A DNA stretch of 64,000 nt from contig JASANH010001537.1 in assembly GCA_030248295.1 (NCBI GenBank), positions 868,001 through 932,000 of the forward strand, in the 5' to 3' direction. This DNA is from Mesodorylaimus sp. YZB2_4 (lineage: Eukaryota; Nematoda; Enoplea; Dorylaimida; Dorylaimidae). Position 1 is the stretch's first letter. Every line of letters starts with the position of its first letter. The translations under genes were made by a program, and so were the position numbers. The notes beneath the pieces are model-generated. The model did not search any database. It saw only the letters and a list, made by a program, of their open reading frames with translations, and was not told the DNA's origin. Positions 32,268 through 45,800 of the stretch are shown here, piece by piece.

Positions 32268-33437
32268 TCAAACTTTCCCGAAACTCGCAACAAACCAATC
32301 TGGCAACACCTGATCACTTGTCAATCCGTGGTTACTGACAATACGTATTTGCCGCGCTTGAGGAAAATATTCAAATGCTGTCATCTCTCCATTACAGTCC
32401 GCTCGATCCGACGGCTTCGTATTCTTGTCAAAGAATGTCAACAAATCTAACAAAAAAGACAAGCAGATCGCTGCAGACCAAGAGGGACGGTCTCCTACGC
32501 CACCCGCAGCTGTACGAGGCATTTCGTCCACGTCGTACGGCGTCAAATATTTGATCATACCCGCATCATCCCGATATCCACACACGATTCGATCGATACC
32601 AGCCAGAAAAGATTGTAACCACCATTTTAGAAGCTTGAAACGTTTGAAATTTCTTTCCTGTCGCCATCCATCAATCACTCGGGATGTTTTCAATTCGATA
32701 TATTTCCCGCGATCATCCAAACAGTCGACTTCAGCCCCGTAAATCAATCGATATTGATCAGAAGGGGAAGAATTCGATTGGCCGAGTTTTGATCGAAAAA
32801 CTACGCAATATTGTTGGTTACAATCGACAATATCTTTGTTCGCAACGCCTACTTCTGTTTTTTCGATGCTTGGTTTAGTTACGTATCGTTCGAATCGATG
32901 TCCCCAATAAGTCATTCGTTTATCTCTTTCCGTCATTTTTTCCAGTTTTTCTTTTTCTTTCTCCGTTTCGAAAGCCATCAAGAAAACAATGCCCTGAAAT
33001 CGTACCGCACCCACCAACCAATTTTCACGATCTTCGTACGGAGTCGACGCTAATTTCGTTAACAAACCACGCCAACAAACGAAATTCGCTCCGTGAATCA
33101 AGTCGTTTAACGAACACTCTTTTTGATCGCTTCTTGCCGAATCCTCAAATAAATTCCGGCGTCGTCGTTTTTCTTCCAAAATCCATTGAAGTAAATTATC
33201 CAAACAGCCCGGAAGACGGCTACTTTTTTCAATAAGTTGTTCGAATCCGTCGTTTAAGTCTAAATTTAATGAATCTATAAAATCTGGAGGTGAATACGAG
33301 GAAAGTTGACTTTTGTCCAATTGAATGCCATCTCGATCGTCCAAAGAGAAATGGCCTACTTCCATTGGTTTCGCGAAATTGGGGAACAATGCCTGATCAT
33401 TTAGCGAAGTGACTGGTAGATGAGCGTTTTGAGACAT
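32268..33437 (-). CDS. DXO: DXO/Rai1-family decapping exoribonuclease
   Basis: A 389-residue single-exon protein from the ATG at 33437 (an upstream in-frame extension has no ATG). The DXO motifs are in order: WRGLLTKLA (motif I Arg), MTYWGHRFERY (motif II, the position of YxGYKFE), YGAEVDCLD (motif III GxEvD, metal-binding Glu/Asp), YIELKTSR (motif IV ExK), and FKLLKWWLQSFLAGI (motif V/VI Gln). These residues bind two divalent metals in known DXO structures. The enzyme removes incomplete or NAD caps from RNA 5' ends and degrades the body 5'-3', acting in mRNA cap quality control. Length matches animal DXO (about 390-400). Its start is 368 bp from the divergent UBR3 start, so the two may share a promoter. 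All motif residues look intact. Confidence 0.88.
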   Translation of the reverse strand: MSQNAHLPVTSLNDQALFPNFAKPMEVGHFSLDDRDGIQLDKSQLSSYSPPDFIDSLNLDLNDGFEQLIEKSSRLPGCLDNLLQWILEEKRRRRNLFEDSARSDQKECSLNDLIHGANFVCWRGLLTKLASTPYEDRENWLVGAVRFQGIVFLMAFETEKEKEKLEKMTERDKRMTYWGHRFERYVTKPSIEKTEVGVANKDIVDCNQQYCVVFRSKLGQSNSSPSDQYRLIYGAEVDCLDDRGKYIELKTSRVIDGWRQERNFKRFKLLKWWLQSFLAGIDRIVCGYRDDAGMIKYLTPYDVDEMPRTAAGGVGDRPSWSAAICLSFLLDLLTFFDKNTKPSDRADCNGEMTAFEYFPQARQIRIVSNHGLTSDQVLPDWFVASFGKV

Positions 33438-33805
33438 TTCTTGAAAATCAAAATCCAAATTTGAGTCCGGCCAGAAAAACCGATAGGAAAACAACAATTA
33501 AAAATGGCGAATTTCTTAACTTTTTAATTCAGACCCAATAATTTTCTTGATTTTCCAAAAACACTTGTGAGACTGATTTCTCAGTAAAATTGTCTAAATT
33601 TCTTTTAAAAATTTAGCGAGACCGATGTTTTGCTTTCCCTTTTTTTAAAAAAGGTTTTCCCGCTTTTTGCAGACATGCATGCCATAAGCAGCCAACCTCA
33701 TTTTTACCGTGTGCGTCCGCAACCTGGTATAGTCCTTCCTTGTTTGTAATCGATTTGTGTTTGATCAAAGATCAGAACTTTTTGTCTGCTGAAATTCAAT
33801 CAATA
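33438..33805. promoter_or_regulatory. Divergent DXO-UBR3 intergenic region
   Basis: 368 bp separate the two ATGs. The stretch is AT-rich without an obvious TATA box, holds both 5' leaders, and is the only space available for both promoters. Shared control is an inference. Confidence 0.5.
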
Positions 33806-36800
33806 ATGGCAGACGAAATCGGGTTTTTGTCGATGGGTCGATCTTTAAAACCGATATGTATCGCCTTGAAGACGATCGAAGAAGAACAGAAAGAAACGGG
33901 CGACGATATTACCAAAGACGAAAAATACGTAAATTACCTAAACGAAATTGAAGAGAAGATGTGGGGCGTGTTGGAACCAAATAATACCGCGTTTATGACC
34001 AATGAAATGTTCAATCGAAAAATGATCAGCTGTTGTCGCGCGTTGGTGGCCGGTGGAGACCTGTTTGAAGATTTCAGTCAAAAAGGTGCGGTTGTGTAAT
34101 TTTTCCAAACTTTTATGCAGGCCTGCAGTATTTTTGCTTTGTTTCTCCAGAGTGATAATCTTTGTGATTTTAGTCCGAGAATACGATGATGCTCCGACAT
34201 GCGGCCTTGTATGGACTCCGCAGTTTGTCGCGTATCGATGCAGGACCTGCGGACTTACGGTAATTTACTGTAAATTTGTTTTTCTATTTGACGTAAAATT
34301 GTTGACGAATCTTGTTTTAGCCTTGTATGTCCTTATGCGCCGAATGTTTTTTGGCCGGAAATCACGAAGGTCACGATTACAATATGTTTCGATCTCAGGC
34401 TGGCGGTGCCTGCGATTGCGGTGATCACAGTGTCATGAAAGAAACGGGGTTCGCGCGCTCTGTTCGTCTTTTCAGGTTCCTTTCAATGGTTTGTGCGTAT
34501 TTTAGATTTTGTCCGAAACATGCTGCGGCTAAGAATTCTAAAAATGCGCCACCGGAAGATCTGCTTTGCATGGCCCAGTACATCTTACCCCACGTTTATC
34601 GCCGGTTATTATTTCATTTTCGGGAGAATCCAACTACGTGTAAGTATTCGATTCGTTGAGATTTTTGCTCTCTTATTGTGGCAGAACATACATTCTTGAT
34701 AGGGGGGATCAAAAATCCATCCTTTCAGTCATGGTTCATCCCGTCCCTTATGTAAATATATTCTCAAGTACCTTGTTTTATACAACAGTAATCCAACCTC
34801 AAGATTTGCCATCCATCTCTTTAAAATAAGTGATCTACTTAATTTTCTTTGATTTTTAGCCGGCTTTGTTGAAAGTGCAAATCTGGTCGGTTTTTTACAA
34901 CACTTGAGCGATATGGGTGCAGCTATGAAGAATATTCTCAGCGTTAGCATGTTGGACAAAGACACGTATAATCGTTTGTGTAAAAGTGATGTTCTTTTGC
35001 TTACATTTTTAAAACTTATTTGCAGTAATGCGTATTTTTTAGTCCCGGAATCGACGAGTGAACGAACGATGTATTTATTAAGATCAGCAAAACTTTACGG
35101 CGATGTCTTGAAATCCATTGATAGCATTGCTACGCAAGATGATGCTGACGCTCTGGGTAAGTCGAGAGAAATTGCTCGAAAGCTTTTCTTTTCCCTTGAT
35201 GGAAATTGAGACGTGGGGTCAGGCTTTGTTTTTTGAGAAAAACTTCTGGGTTTGTGCTTCTGTATGTAAACCTATATATTATAGTGTTCGATTGGTTACG
35301 ACCAATCCGAAATATAGGCTGAGGCTAGGCGGGTTTTGAAAAAGTTTTTTTCGGTAAAGACATTTGGAGTATGAAGAAAAAAATAAGATTCTTAATCCAG
35401 GATTTAGGTCACGTGGATTTGAAGCTGTTTCAGTTTTCTAGGAAATTGGGAAACTGAAACCCACTTTGTTGACCTGGTCATTATGCCTCTCATCAGTCCA
35501 CGATTCGTGTTTTGTTTTCAGATTGTCCAGAACTCTGCGCTCCATTGTTTCATGAAAATTTTGTGGATGAATTCATGTTTTGGTTGGTAAAGTTCGAATT
35601 TCCGCAAAAGTTAGTAACCTTATTATTGAGCCTGTTGGCGAACGATGATTATAAGGTTGATTTTTCTGGCAAATGAAGGTAAATGGTTTTAGAAACTTTA
35701 CTTTTTTTTCAGACACGTTTCGCCGAGGCCTTTGTACAGCATTATACTCGAACGGCTACTTTATTATCGAAACAACGGGCCAACGAAACCGTGGCCAATC
35801 GTGTAATTCATATGAGCGTGCAATTGATGAGTAGCGAGAAGCTGTCATTGCGGTTGAACAAGGAGCATAAGCTGTTGCGTATTTTGGTGGTTTCGCTGCA
35901 CAATATGATTAAGAAAGGGCTGGTCGAATGCACCTTGCACAGTAAGTCGAAGTACATGGAAGACGGGACTGGAAGGAAAGTGTTCATGTATGAGCTAGGT
36001 CCAGATGCTGAGGGCCAGGGATGGAAATTTCCCATTTTCGCAGTGAATATTTGGAAATACCTCCTCGCTTGTTCTAACTATGTCCATTAGCATAGGCATG
36101 GGGTGAAGCGCAGCGCGCGTAGGTGTTTTATATCTATTAGCTCACCAAGCCGATGTGCCATACATTAGGGTGTTTCAAGGTCTATGGTTTCATTGGGTGC
36201 CAGCCAGTCACACTTGGAAGGGATGGTAGAACCAATATATTTTATACCGCAATAACCCTTATTTTGGAGCCTGAGCCTGAGGGGAGGGCAGTTGTATCAA
36301 ACTTTTAAATATATACTGTTGTTTTTAGCTTCTGTTCGTAATTTTCACCGCGTGGCCGATTGTTCGTCTCCGATTATGGAAAATCACAATTATTGGGCAT
36401 TGGCTTCCGATTTGCATAACGTCTTGGGGCATAAAGCATTGGCTCGGTGTTTCTTACGGGATCCGGCATTGGTCGATTTGTGGTCCAATTTCATCGCTTT
36501 TTTTCAAGGTAAGAAGATGAAAAAGTTTTGATGGTTTTGGTTTGTTTTAAAATAATGCTTTTGGTTTTTGTTAGGCATGAATGTAAATACGAGACAATTG
36601 GAGCAACATTTAGAATACGAATCAAGGGCGTATTATCCAGCTTTCACGGTGGAGATTGAAATATGTTCGGCCGTTTTGTGGTGTTTGATGCATCATTTGA
36701 AAGATGAAGTGAGTTGGTCTTGGGTGTTTGGGTTATGGGAATAAGGTGAAAATGAGGATTTTTTTCAGACTTTGTACGATTGTATCTTGTATACGGTGCA

Positions 36801-39800
36801 GTATGTTTTGGGCCAAATTCAAGAGTGGTTTGAGAATATTCATTTCTTACCGGACAGCTGTTGGAAGGTAAGCTATGGGTGCGATGGCAGGGTTCATACA
36901 TGCTTGGGAAACTGGGAAAATTTAGATAAAAGTTCTTGTAAAATTAGGTAAATAAGAATTTTTGAGTAAAAAATCGTGGAAACGTGTGAGATGTGATCAA
37001 CCGCCTTTTCCATGTACCGGTTGATCATGCTGGAAGTCAGTAAATCAGTCAAAACTGGTTTAGTAGGGTTAACAGTATTAAAATGATCAGGAGAAACCTA
37101 ACTTCTGTCTGGGCAACCTTGAAATGTCAGGGAAAATCATTTTTCGCTCTTTATATTTACCCTGTGACGTCTAAATGCGATTTGTGAAAAATTTCATGGA
37201 AGCTGCCAACGGGTGTGTGGGTAGATGCTTTGTTTTTCCTTACCTGTTATCCGCACAGCAATGACGTGATCACATGCTTAAAGGTGGGAAATTTGAAATC
37301 TTGTGCAAATACGTTGGATTGATTTGTATTGATTTTAGCCGAACCCGTTATCGGTGACATTTCATTTGCCCTTGCATCGTTTATATTCGGCGTTCGTATG
37401 GCAAGGTATCAAAATGGGCATGCAAGTTCTGTTCCCGTCCGAGACGTTTTTGAGACAATTGGTCATGCATCCGTTGCAAATACAGGTAGGAGGGGATTAC
37501 GGTTAGTGCGGGTGGTTGCGAGGGGACCTTGTTTTGACAGGTGGTACGATCGGAGATAGCCGCGGGCATGTGGGTTCGAAATGGGCAGTCGATGCGATAT
37601 CAAAGTTGTCTGTATGTACAAAGTCATTTTTGTTCGTCTTTTTTGGATTTGGATTTGTATTTGTTGCAAGTAAGTTAAAGAAGTTATGTTCAAAGAATAT
37701 TTGAGGAAAATGTGGTTTATTTTAGGTTTGTGGGGCCAGAGTTCATCCCGATTGGTTCGTACTCACCGTCTTTGAACGGTAAGTTTGTTATGGGTCTATG
37801 TTTGTGTGGGGTGGGGGAGAGTTTGAGCAGCCTATCTGGCCGCTGAATGCATACGTGGTCGATAGAGGAAGTCTGTGCTGCTTAGTGACAGTCGTCTAGA
37901 ACGTATGCATTTTCAGTGATTTCTTGTCAGAAAATATAAATGATACTGCCTGTGGCTTCTCAATTTCAAGCGGGGGTGGGGACTCAGAAAGGGTTGGTGG
38001 CACGCAATCCGCAGTAAATCAAAGAGCTTTGGTATTCGCTGTATTTTGCCTGTCATTATGACGCTAGTGCATCGTAGTGGCTGCATGGTTCATTGTCGGG
38101 TGGGGCTTGTTAAAATGATGACTCATCATCAGCATATTGTCAGTTTGCGGGTGATTGACGAGGAGGTCTGTCTGTTAACTCGATAGCCAAGCACTAATGA
38201 AAAGCGCACTAAAACCACACCGTACATTCAGGATTATAAACGATATAGAACACAATTATGGGAAACCTGATTGATCAGTTACAGGTATGGCTAGGACGAG
38301 ATAACGCAGGCTACAGAGCGTGTCTCTTAAGTGCGAGCGTAGAAAACAATGAGCAGCGTTGATTTGATGTTCCACTGGCCTAAGATCGCTGCCATTAGTT
38401 ATGCGGAGTGTCTGGGCTTCTAACTGCTCTGGCTTCTAGAAGTCTATTTCTGATTCAGGGAGAGGGACTATGGCTGAGACAGTGTGCTGGAATCACTGCG
38501 CTATGAGTGATAGGCTGTTGCTTCATCTGTGCCATTGGTGCGGGGTTTATGAATTGATGTCCAGGGTTAGTGCTGCAGGTGGCAAGGTGGAGTGTTTTCA
38601 GGTTTCACATGGTCGAGTGGTTGTCTTTCGCCCCGACGTATGCTTTAAAACGGTTTCTACGACCCGACTGGGAAATGCCCATGCTGGAAGGAGCGTTGAG
38701 ATTGATTGCTACGGTCATTTGTAACACGACGCATTTGGGTAAGTGGATGGAGTGTGCTGGCTGGTTGGGGTCAACACGGGTGATTTGCAGGGATGAGTGA
38801 AGAAGATGTAACCAGGGCCGAAATAGCCACGCTGCTCGGTGAGTGCTTAGCGGAGGGAGAGCGAGGTGGCAATCACGATGCAATGACTTTTAGCGATGGG
38901 CAATAAAACCCACAGTCAAATATTGGAACAACTTCCCGACAGTGGGATGCCTGGGCAGCCGGCCAAGTTCGTTGAGAAGATATTGGCTGAGGTAAGTGCA
39001 GGCTTGAATATGGAGTGGACAGGTGGATGACAATGGTCCTTGCCTTTCAGCTAGCGATTTATCAACCACCCCAGTTCGAACCCGGGGGTGCTATGCGTCA
39101 AGGCATTTACTTGCCCAAAGGTAAGCTGATCTTCTGTTGTGTACTAGGCATGCCGTGTGTGTTGGTTTGTTGCCACGTTTGCCATCTAGTTATTATGGCC
39201 TGTCAGAGGAAGGTCAGAACACACAAATTAAACTAGTTCTGGACTGGACTGGTCTGTTTGTGAGTGGGTGCTGGAAGGGTGCCCAAATGCCAGTGGAGGA
39301 TAATGAATGCTTTTTAGACGTGGTATGGTTGCAACATTTCGATCCATTGTTCGTCATGTTGCGAAGTATGCAAATGAAGGAATATCAGGATGCATTTATT
39401 CGATACACGGATTTGTAAGTCTGTGATGTGCTGTTAAATGGAGTGGTGGGTGATCTGGTTTGTTTCAGTGTACGAAGGACGGGCATGTATAAAAACAAGG
39501 GCTCGCCGTGGCCGCCTTTGCTCATACCACGTCACGCGTGCCCAGCCTACGATACTTTGCGGCGGGTGTTGCATTGTCGAAGTTTGCACGCTATTCTTTA
39601 CGTCATCTTGTATAAAGTAAGTCCAAAAATGGAATCAGTTTTTGGATTTAGCCTATAAATTTATTCGGTCGCAGGCTGTATCAGAATTGAACCCGGTCTC
39701 GGATCACGTTTTGTATTTGGTCGTCTATTTGCTGGAGTTGGCTGTTCAATTGCCCGCGCCTGGTGCCGCTGTGACTGAGGTATGGACTGGCGTGTAGTCA

Positions 39801-42800
39801 GAACTTCATACGTACACAGGTCAGCCGATTGTAAGAACGGATCTTGAAACGCTCAAACGAGGTCTGCGCTTTTTTGAGACCGTTTGTTACAAGTTCGATT
39901 TGATATATAGGATACGAAAATCGATAGTGGCGTTATCGATAACTGATCTACATACAAACGCATACATGACATGACATACAAAAGGCCATGACATTCAATT
40001 ATTCAATGCCCATAGATAGAGCTATGGTATCGACCAAATATTTTTTGCGCATTCCTGTACTCTGAGTGTTCTTTGACTATGTTGCCTTTACAGAAACTCG
40101 AAGGCCAAGGTTTTCATTCCCCAAATATAGATAATCTTTTGTATGTCTCATTCCAGCATCGACCGACCCACCGACCCGGCCGAACCGACCCGCCGATCCG
40201 GGCCGATGGTTTGGGACCCCCCAGGCCGATATTTATCCCCCAATTTCTCGCCTCCCCCCCCCCCCCCCACCCCGCCCCCAACGGTCTCATTGTCAGTTGA
40301 GGCAGTAATAATGAGATTCCTCGTTCTCAGATTCGAAGAGAACTATGACCATGATAGAAAATAAAGGAAGTGGTTTTTAATGATCCTTGAAAAGTGCTGA
40401 GAAAATTAGGCTTTCTGAATGGATGTAGTAATGTAAGTCAAGGGAACTTTTTGAAGCCTCTGAATCGGCCCTATGTTTTTTGGCCATGTAATCGATTATT
40501 TCATGATCGATTTTTCTTTCTTTTGGATCAACTTGTTAAAGCTATACTAGCACGGGGGGGTAACCTTAAAGAAGGTGAGAGTGCTGTGATATGCAGTCCC
40601 CATGTAAAATAAGGTTGGCATACTTCATTTTGCTCAGATCCATATCATTAGTTTAAAAAATGCGAAAATCGAAGTTTCAGAGAAAGTTGAATTGCATGCG
40701 CTTCGCGCTTTTGCCTGTGATGCGCAGGATAGCAGAGTGCTGTAACCGCAACAATTTTTTTTAACATCGGTGGAAAAATAGGTGGGAGCCATTTTTTCTT
40801 AGTTTCTTTGAGATTTAAAAGCGTAATTGATCTTATGGAATAAAATTAGCACGAAAGTTGATAAAAAGTATGCCACAAACTGACAATTTTTAGTTGCCAA
40901 GCCCAACTGTTTATTCTAGGGGTAATTTTTAATAGTAGGATATAATTATTCATTTCGAAATTTGTATTTATACGCTGCGGACAATTCGACAAAAATACAG
41001 TAGTTACATGCTTTAGCAGAGGAATACATCTGCTTTGATTTTTCTGCATTTCCAAAATTTTCTATCAGCTCTTATTATTTGTATTAATTTTCAGACGTCA
41101 GTAAAAAAATTATCGCGCCTCTCCTCTTTAGTGTATTGTCTGAAATTTTATTTCCTTGCTATTGAGCCGTTACAGTCCCAACACAAAAATGGCAGCGTTA
41201 CCAAATGTAAATATATGCCACAATATTGACCAACACATATTCGGCGAAAGCGTCACATACTTTCTTTATAAAATCACCCATAAGATCGATTACGCTTTTA
41301 AATCTCGAAGAAACTAAGAAAAAATGGCTCCCCCCATTTTTTAAAAATGTTGATAATTGTTGGTACAGTACTCTGCTATCCTGCGCATCACGGGCAAAAG
41401 CGCGCGAAGCGCGTGCAATTCAACTTTCTCTGAAAATTCGATTTTCGCATTTTTTCAAATAATGATATGGATCTGAGCAAAATTGAGTATGCCAACCTTA
41501 TTTTACATGGGGACTGCATATCACAGCACTCTCACCTTCTTCAAAGTTACCCCCTGCTAGTATAGCTTTAAGATTGGTCTCAAAAGTTAGCCCGAAACTC
41601 TCAATGGACCCCAAGCCCAGCCGATCATGTTTCTCAAAACCGGGTCATCTTTCTTACAATGGTTGTTGAAAACTTGGAGTATGTCGCGGACGAGGTTATG
41701 TATTGGATGGAATTATGGTATGTGTTATCGATTTAGGCGGCCAGCAGACGACATAATGTACTCGATTTGCAATTTTGCGGTTGGTTTCCGGGTAATTGCG
41801 TCTTTACGAATTTGTGCCATCGAGTGGATCGAGTATTACACATTGATAATATGCCGGGTTTGAGTCGGTCTTGCCAGTAAGTCGATGTGTTGTGCGGGTG
41901 GGGCTGTGATGTAGGGATTTGCATTTCAGAGATGAGAGTGATACGGAAGCAGATTTCCCGGATTTAGTTCGCTTGCGGGCCAAGCTTTCCGGGTCCACAT
42001 TGTCGACGTCGTCGGATGTGAGTGATGGACCTTCTTGGATTTCTTAGCGTTGCATATGATTCATTGTTTTAGAATCAGATCGTGCCGTCTCAAGTGCCTC
42101 GAAGTCGGAGCGGTGACATCCCGTTTATTGATAGCATCGAGACTGATATGGAGGTGGACACGGATTATTTTTATAATAGTAAGTACAAGGATTGAGGGCC
42201 TGTACGGGTGTATAGAGAATTCAGTTTGGGGAATGAAAATCTTGACTTTCGAGTTTCTGTAAAGACACCGGAGTTAAAGAGCAGTCAGATTATAGGAATG
42301 TGCAAAAAATTTTGATCGATACCATAGCTCCATTATTTATGGGCATTGAATGATTGAATGCGGCAAGATGATCCGAGCTAACGATTGATTTCTTGAAAAC
42401 CTGACTTACAGTTGGTGAAGTAATGCGCCAAAAGTCGAAATTCAAATTTTTTAGCTGAAATTTAAGGGTGTGGGCTCATAACAGAAAGCGGCATACACCT
42501 AAAAGTTTTGCATATTTGTCCATTTAAAATGACTGTAAAAAATATGCTTCAATGCCTCTGCATTATTTGAGATGGTCCGACTAGCGAGGCTGCATTTTTA
42601 GCGAGTGTAAAATTTCGTATTACTCTTGTGAAATTTTATACAATTCGACTGAAAAATGCATAGGAATCTGATACAGTATGTTTTGTATACTTAGGGCGTG
42701 AAAAAGTAGGTGGACTGAGCCTGTCTGAATCGACACTAAATGAATGATCAGTGTTCCTGGAACTGTTATCAACCCAATTGCACAGACCTGCAGGCTAAGC

Positions 42801-45800
42801 ACACATTTTATATTGATATCTCACGAACGGATCCCCAATTCTGGTAATAAAGTCGATAGACGCATGTTTTCACGCTCAAATAGAAGATGGCTGTATCAAA
42901 ACCTCGGAAAAATTATAGAAGGCAGAAGTAGATGCAAAAGTATGCACAATACTAAAAATAGCCTCAGGTTTTTGCTCGTTTGACGTTCTGTGTAACGCAG
43001 ATGTATAAACATGTGGGCACTTTTTGGAAGTGGTTGCCAAACTTTGTGGTCTGTCAAACTTTTGTGGTCTGTTTTGAGATGAGATGAGAATTGATGAGTT
43101 CACGCACTGGCAAGGTCCGGATGTCGAGGGGGATATTTTCTCGCCTTTTTTTGACATCTTTGATGAAGAAATTTTATATTTCTGGCTTTTTAGAAATAAG
43201 AATGGTACTGACACCTGCTGGGGATAATCCACGTGGGGCCTTTCCATTAGACCCCAGGATAGTGGGCCCCCTAGGTCTATAGACAAGTACTGTAGATGTC
43301 CCACCCACAGAGATGACTAGATTAGCCCGAACAACGCACATCATCCGTCGCTAATTCTGTGAAATACCTCATCGAGGATCCTCTAGTACATATATCGATC
43401 AAGCATGTAATTTTTGTGCAGGTTTTCATTAATGGGTGAACAATTTTCTTGTTTGGTCCCATATGCATTCATGGGGTCAAAATGTTCACTGGGCCAGCTA
43501 AATTTTGTGGACTGGAGTGTGATGTCGACTGGTATTTGTAGAGGCCATGTCGTATTTGCCGGCCGCGTTGCGTCGTCAATATTTGGCCAATTCGCCGGAA
43601 CGATTGGCCTTGACAATGGAGAGCGAGTCGGGGGCTGCGTTTGTTGAAGAAGCTGTCGACGACATGGCTTTGGTGGCTGCATCTGCTGAAAATCATATGG
43701 CCGCCTTGTATGATCGTACGAGCGATTCGGAGGAGATGGCGGATGTGGAAGAACGGGGGTCATCGCAGCTGGCCATCGAGTGCACGCCCAATGATGAACG
43801 GTCGTTGGTGTTGAAAGAGCCCGGAGTTATTGCCCGGTTCGAGAACAGTGGAGAGCACGTGGCGAGTGAGCACGAGGAAGGGTGAGTGCGTGTCCGACAG
43901 TTGAGGGGGTTGAGTTGTTATGGTCCATAGCCTCCGCTGTGTAGGCCCGGGGCGAGCGCCGCGTCTTGCAGGCGGATTTACTTGGTGTTTTTCTTGGATT
44001 CAGGGAGTGGCAAAAGCAGTTTCCTTTCATGGGCCTGTGTATTTCAGTGTTTATCTGCCAGACGCGGAGGAAGTGCATCGTCTTCCATCGTCGGCTCCTC
44101 CTCCTCGCGCACTGCCCCAGCCGAAAGTGCACGTTACGAACACGGGGGAAAGCTTGTTGTCCTTATTGATCAAACTGCACAATAAACTGGCTGGTGGCGG
44201 GCAGGTGTATCGGCCGCCCGAGAACGACTCGCACCTGAGAGATACGGCTCGAGTGGGCGATGGGGCTTTCTATTTACGCAATTTGTTGGACAAGACCTAT
44301 TTTCTCAGTCAATCGTGTCGAAGCGAAATCGATTCGTTGTGCGATTTCTCAACATCGCCCCATAAGCGAGGCGATTCGTCAGGAAAAGATGAAGATTCGA
44401 GTGCGAGGTATGATGGTTTGTTTGAGTTGTGCTTTGTGTAGAATATTGTATATCGTAGGAAAAAAGCGGCTAAAGAACGTCAGCAACGGCTGATGGCTCA
44501 ATTTACATCGAAACAAAAAGCAGTGATGGATCAGTTGTTGCAACAAGAATCGGCCGCTGCTGAATTGTCGGACAATCGGGATGACGATGAGGAAATGGCC
44601 CCCGAAGAAACCATGGAGTGTGTTATTTGTAATCAGGCTTCGGGTGTGTCTTTGGATCGCCCGATCGCCATGGTGGCGTGCGCGATGGCGACGAGTGGTG
44701 AGTGAAATAAGTTTCATAGTTCATTCGAATTTTAAGTTGTTTTTAAAGGAAAGTTCCTTCTGAAACAGATAAAAGGAGCCGGAGCGTGTACCTGAACACG
44801 AAGGCTGTTTTCATTCAGAAAGCTGCTAATTTGGTCCCCCCTTAGAGTGGGTAAACGGACTGGTGAGCAGAATAGAATGTTCCCCTGACGAGATGGAAGG
44901 CAAAGTTGGTCCGTCAGCACCATGGTGTCATCCTGGTTGGGATGAATGGGCAGAACGAGACTGGTGTCGCCAATTAAGCTTACACTTACCTTAAGGAAAG
45001 GTGCCAATACCCCCTGGCGCCAAGAGGCCCGAGATCGCACCATGGGGACTGGTGGCGACGAGTTTCGACTCAGCCTCCTCAAGCCAGTGGAAAACGATAA
45101 ATAAAAGGGGACTTCTTTCATCCGCGACTTGTTAATCATCTTAGGTTTTCATGAAATGGGCTCAGAGGTTTCCCCTCGCATAAAATTTACTCAAATATGA
45201 AGTGTTTTAGTGTTTGGGAAAGCGTATCCGGAAGGACGTCAATTTACGTCGTCAATATTCGATGTTTCTTTGGTTCACAAGTTGATGTCGCGAGGGAAAC
45301 AAGAGAATGATTATTACAGGCATCTAGTCACATCCTTTAATAAGGTGAGTTTTGAAGGGGGGGGGGGGGGGGGTTCTGCAAAGATACTCAAATAGTGTCC
45401 TTCGAGGGATATTAGATATTCAAACAATATCCTGGGAAAATTATATTAGTTTTTCAAATGGATCTGATGCAGGAAAGTTTTTGAGGGTAATCTGCAACAC
45501 TTTTTGGCATTTTTTCAAAGTAAGTGGTGTATTTGTTCCCAAAATTCACTCAATTTAATTTGTCGTGACCGAATGTCTGTGGGGTGGACGTCCCGCTTTC
45601 AGTAGCAGGGCATAGGTGCCGTTTGTCGTTGAGTCGACAAAGTACAACGATGTTGTGATATATATTTGCTGAAATCACACAATCGACCGTCTTTGAGCCT
45701 ATTCACAAAACATTCTGCCCTTGTCGCGTGCGCACAGTCATTCTGTCCTGCTCTTTACATTTCTTTCCCCTCTTCGTCAGGTTGTTATCTTGGGAGCCTG

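Larger units (their letters stand above)
39780..41736 (+). other. Long UBR3 intron 20, repeat-rich
   Basis: It contains one arm of a 90-bp inverted pair (39991-40078), a CCGACCC-type tract with a 15-C run (40155-40268) and a complete fold-back element (40537-41570). An open stretch at 41600-41735 could be an additional exon but does not resemble UBR3. Confidence 0.6.

Noticed and set aside
32268-33497. Extended DXO start at 33497
   Set aside because: The first codon there is TTG; the ATG at 33437 gives a protein of normal DXO length.
35942-36090. Reading on past 35941 in UBR3 exon 7
   Set aside because: The open frame continues but a strong donor (GTAAGTCG) at 35942 joins in phase to 36329, and the extension ends in a stop with no UBR3 resemblance.
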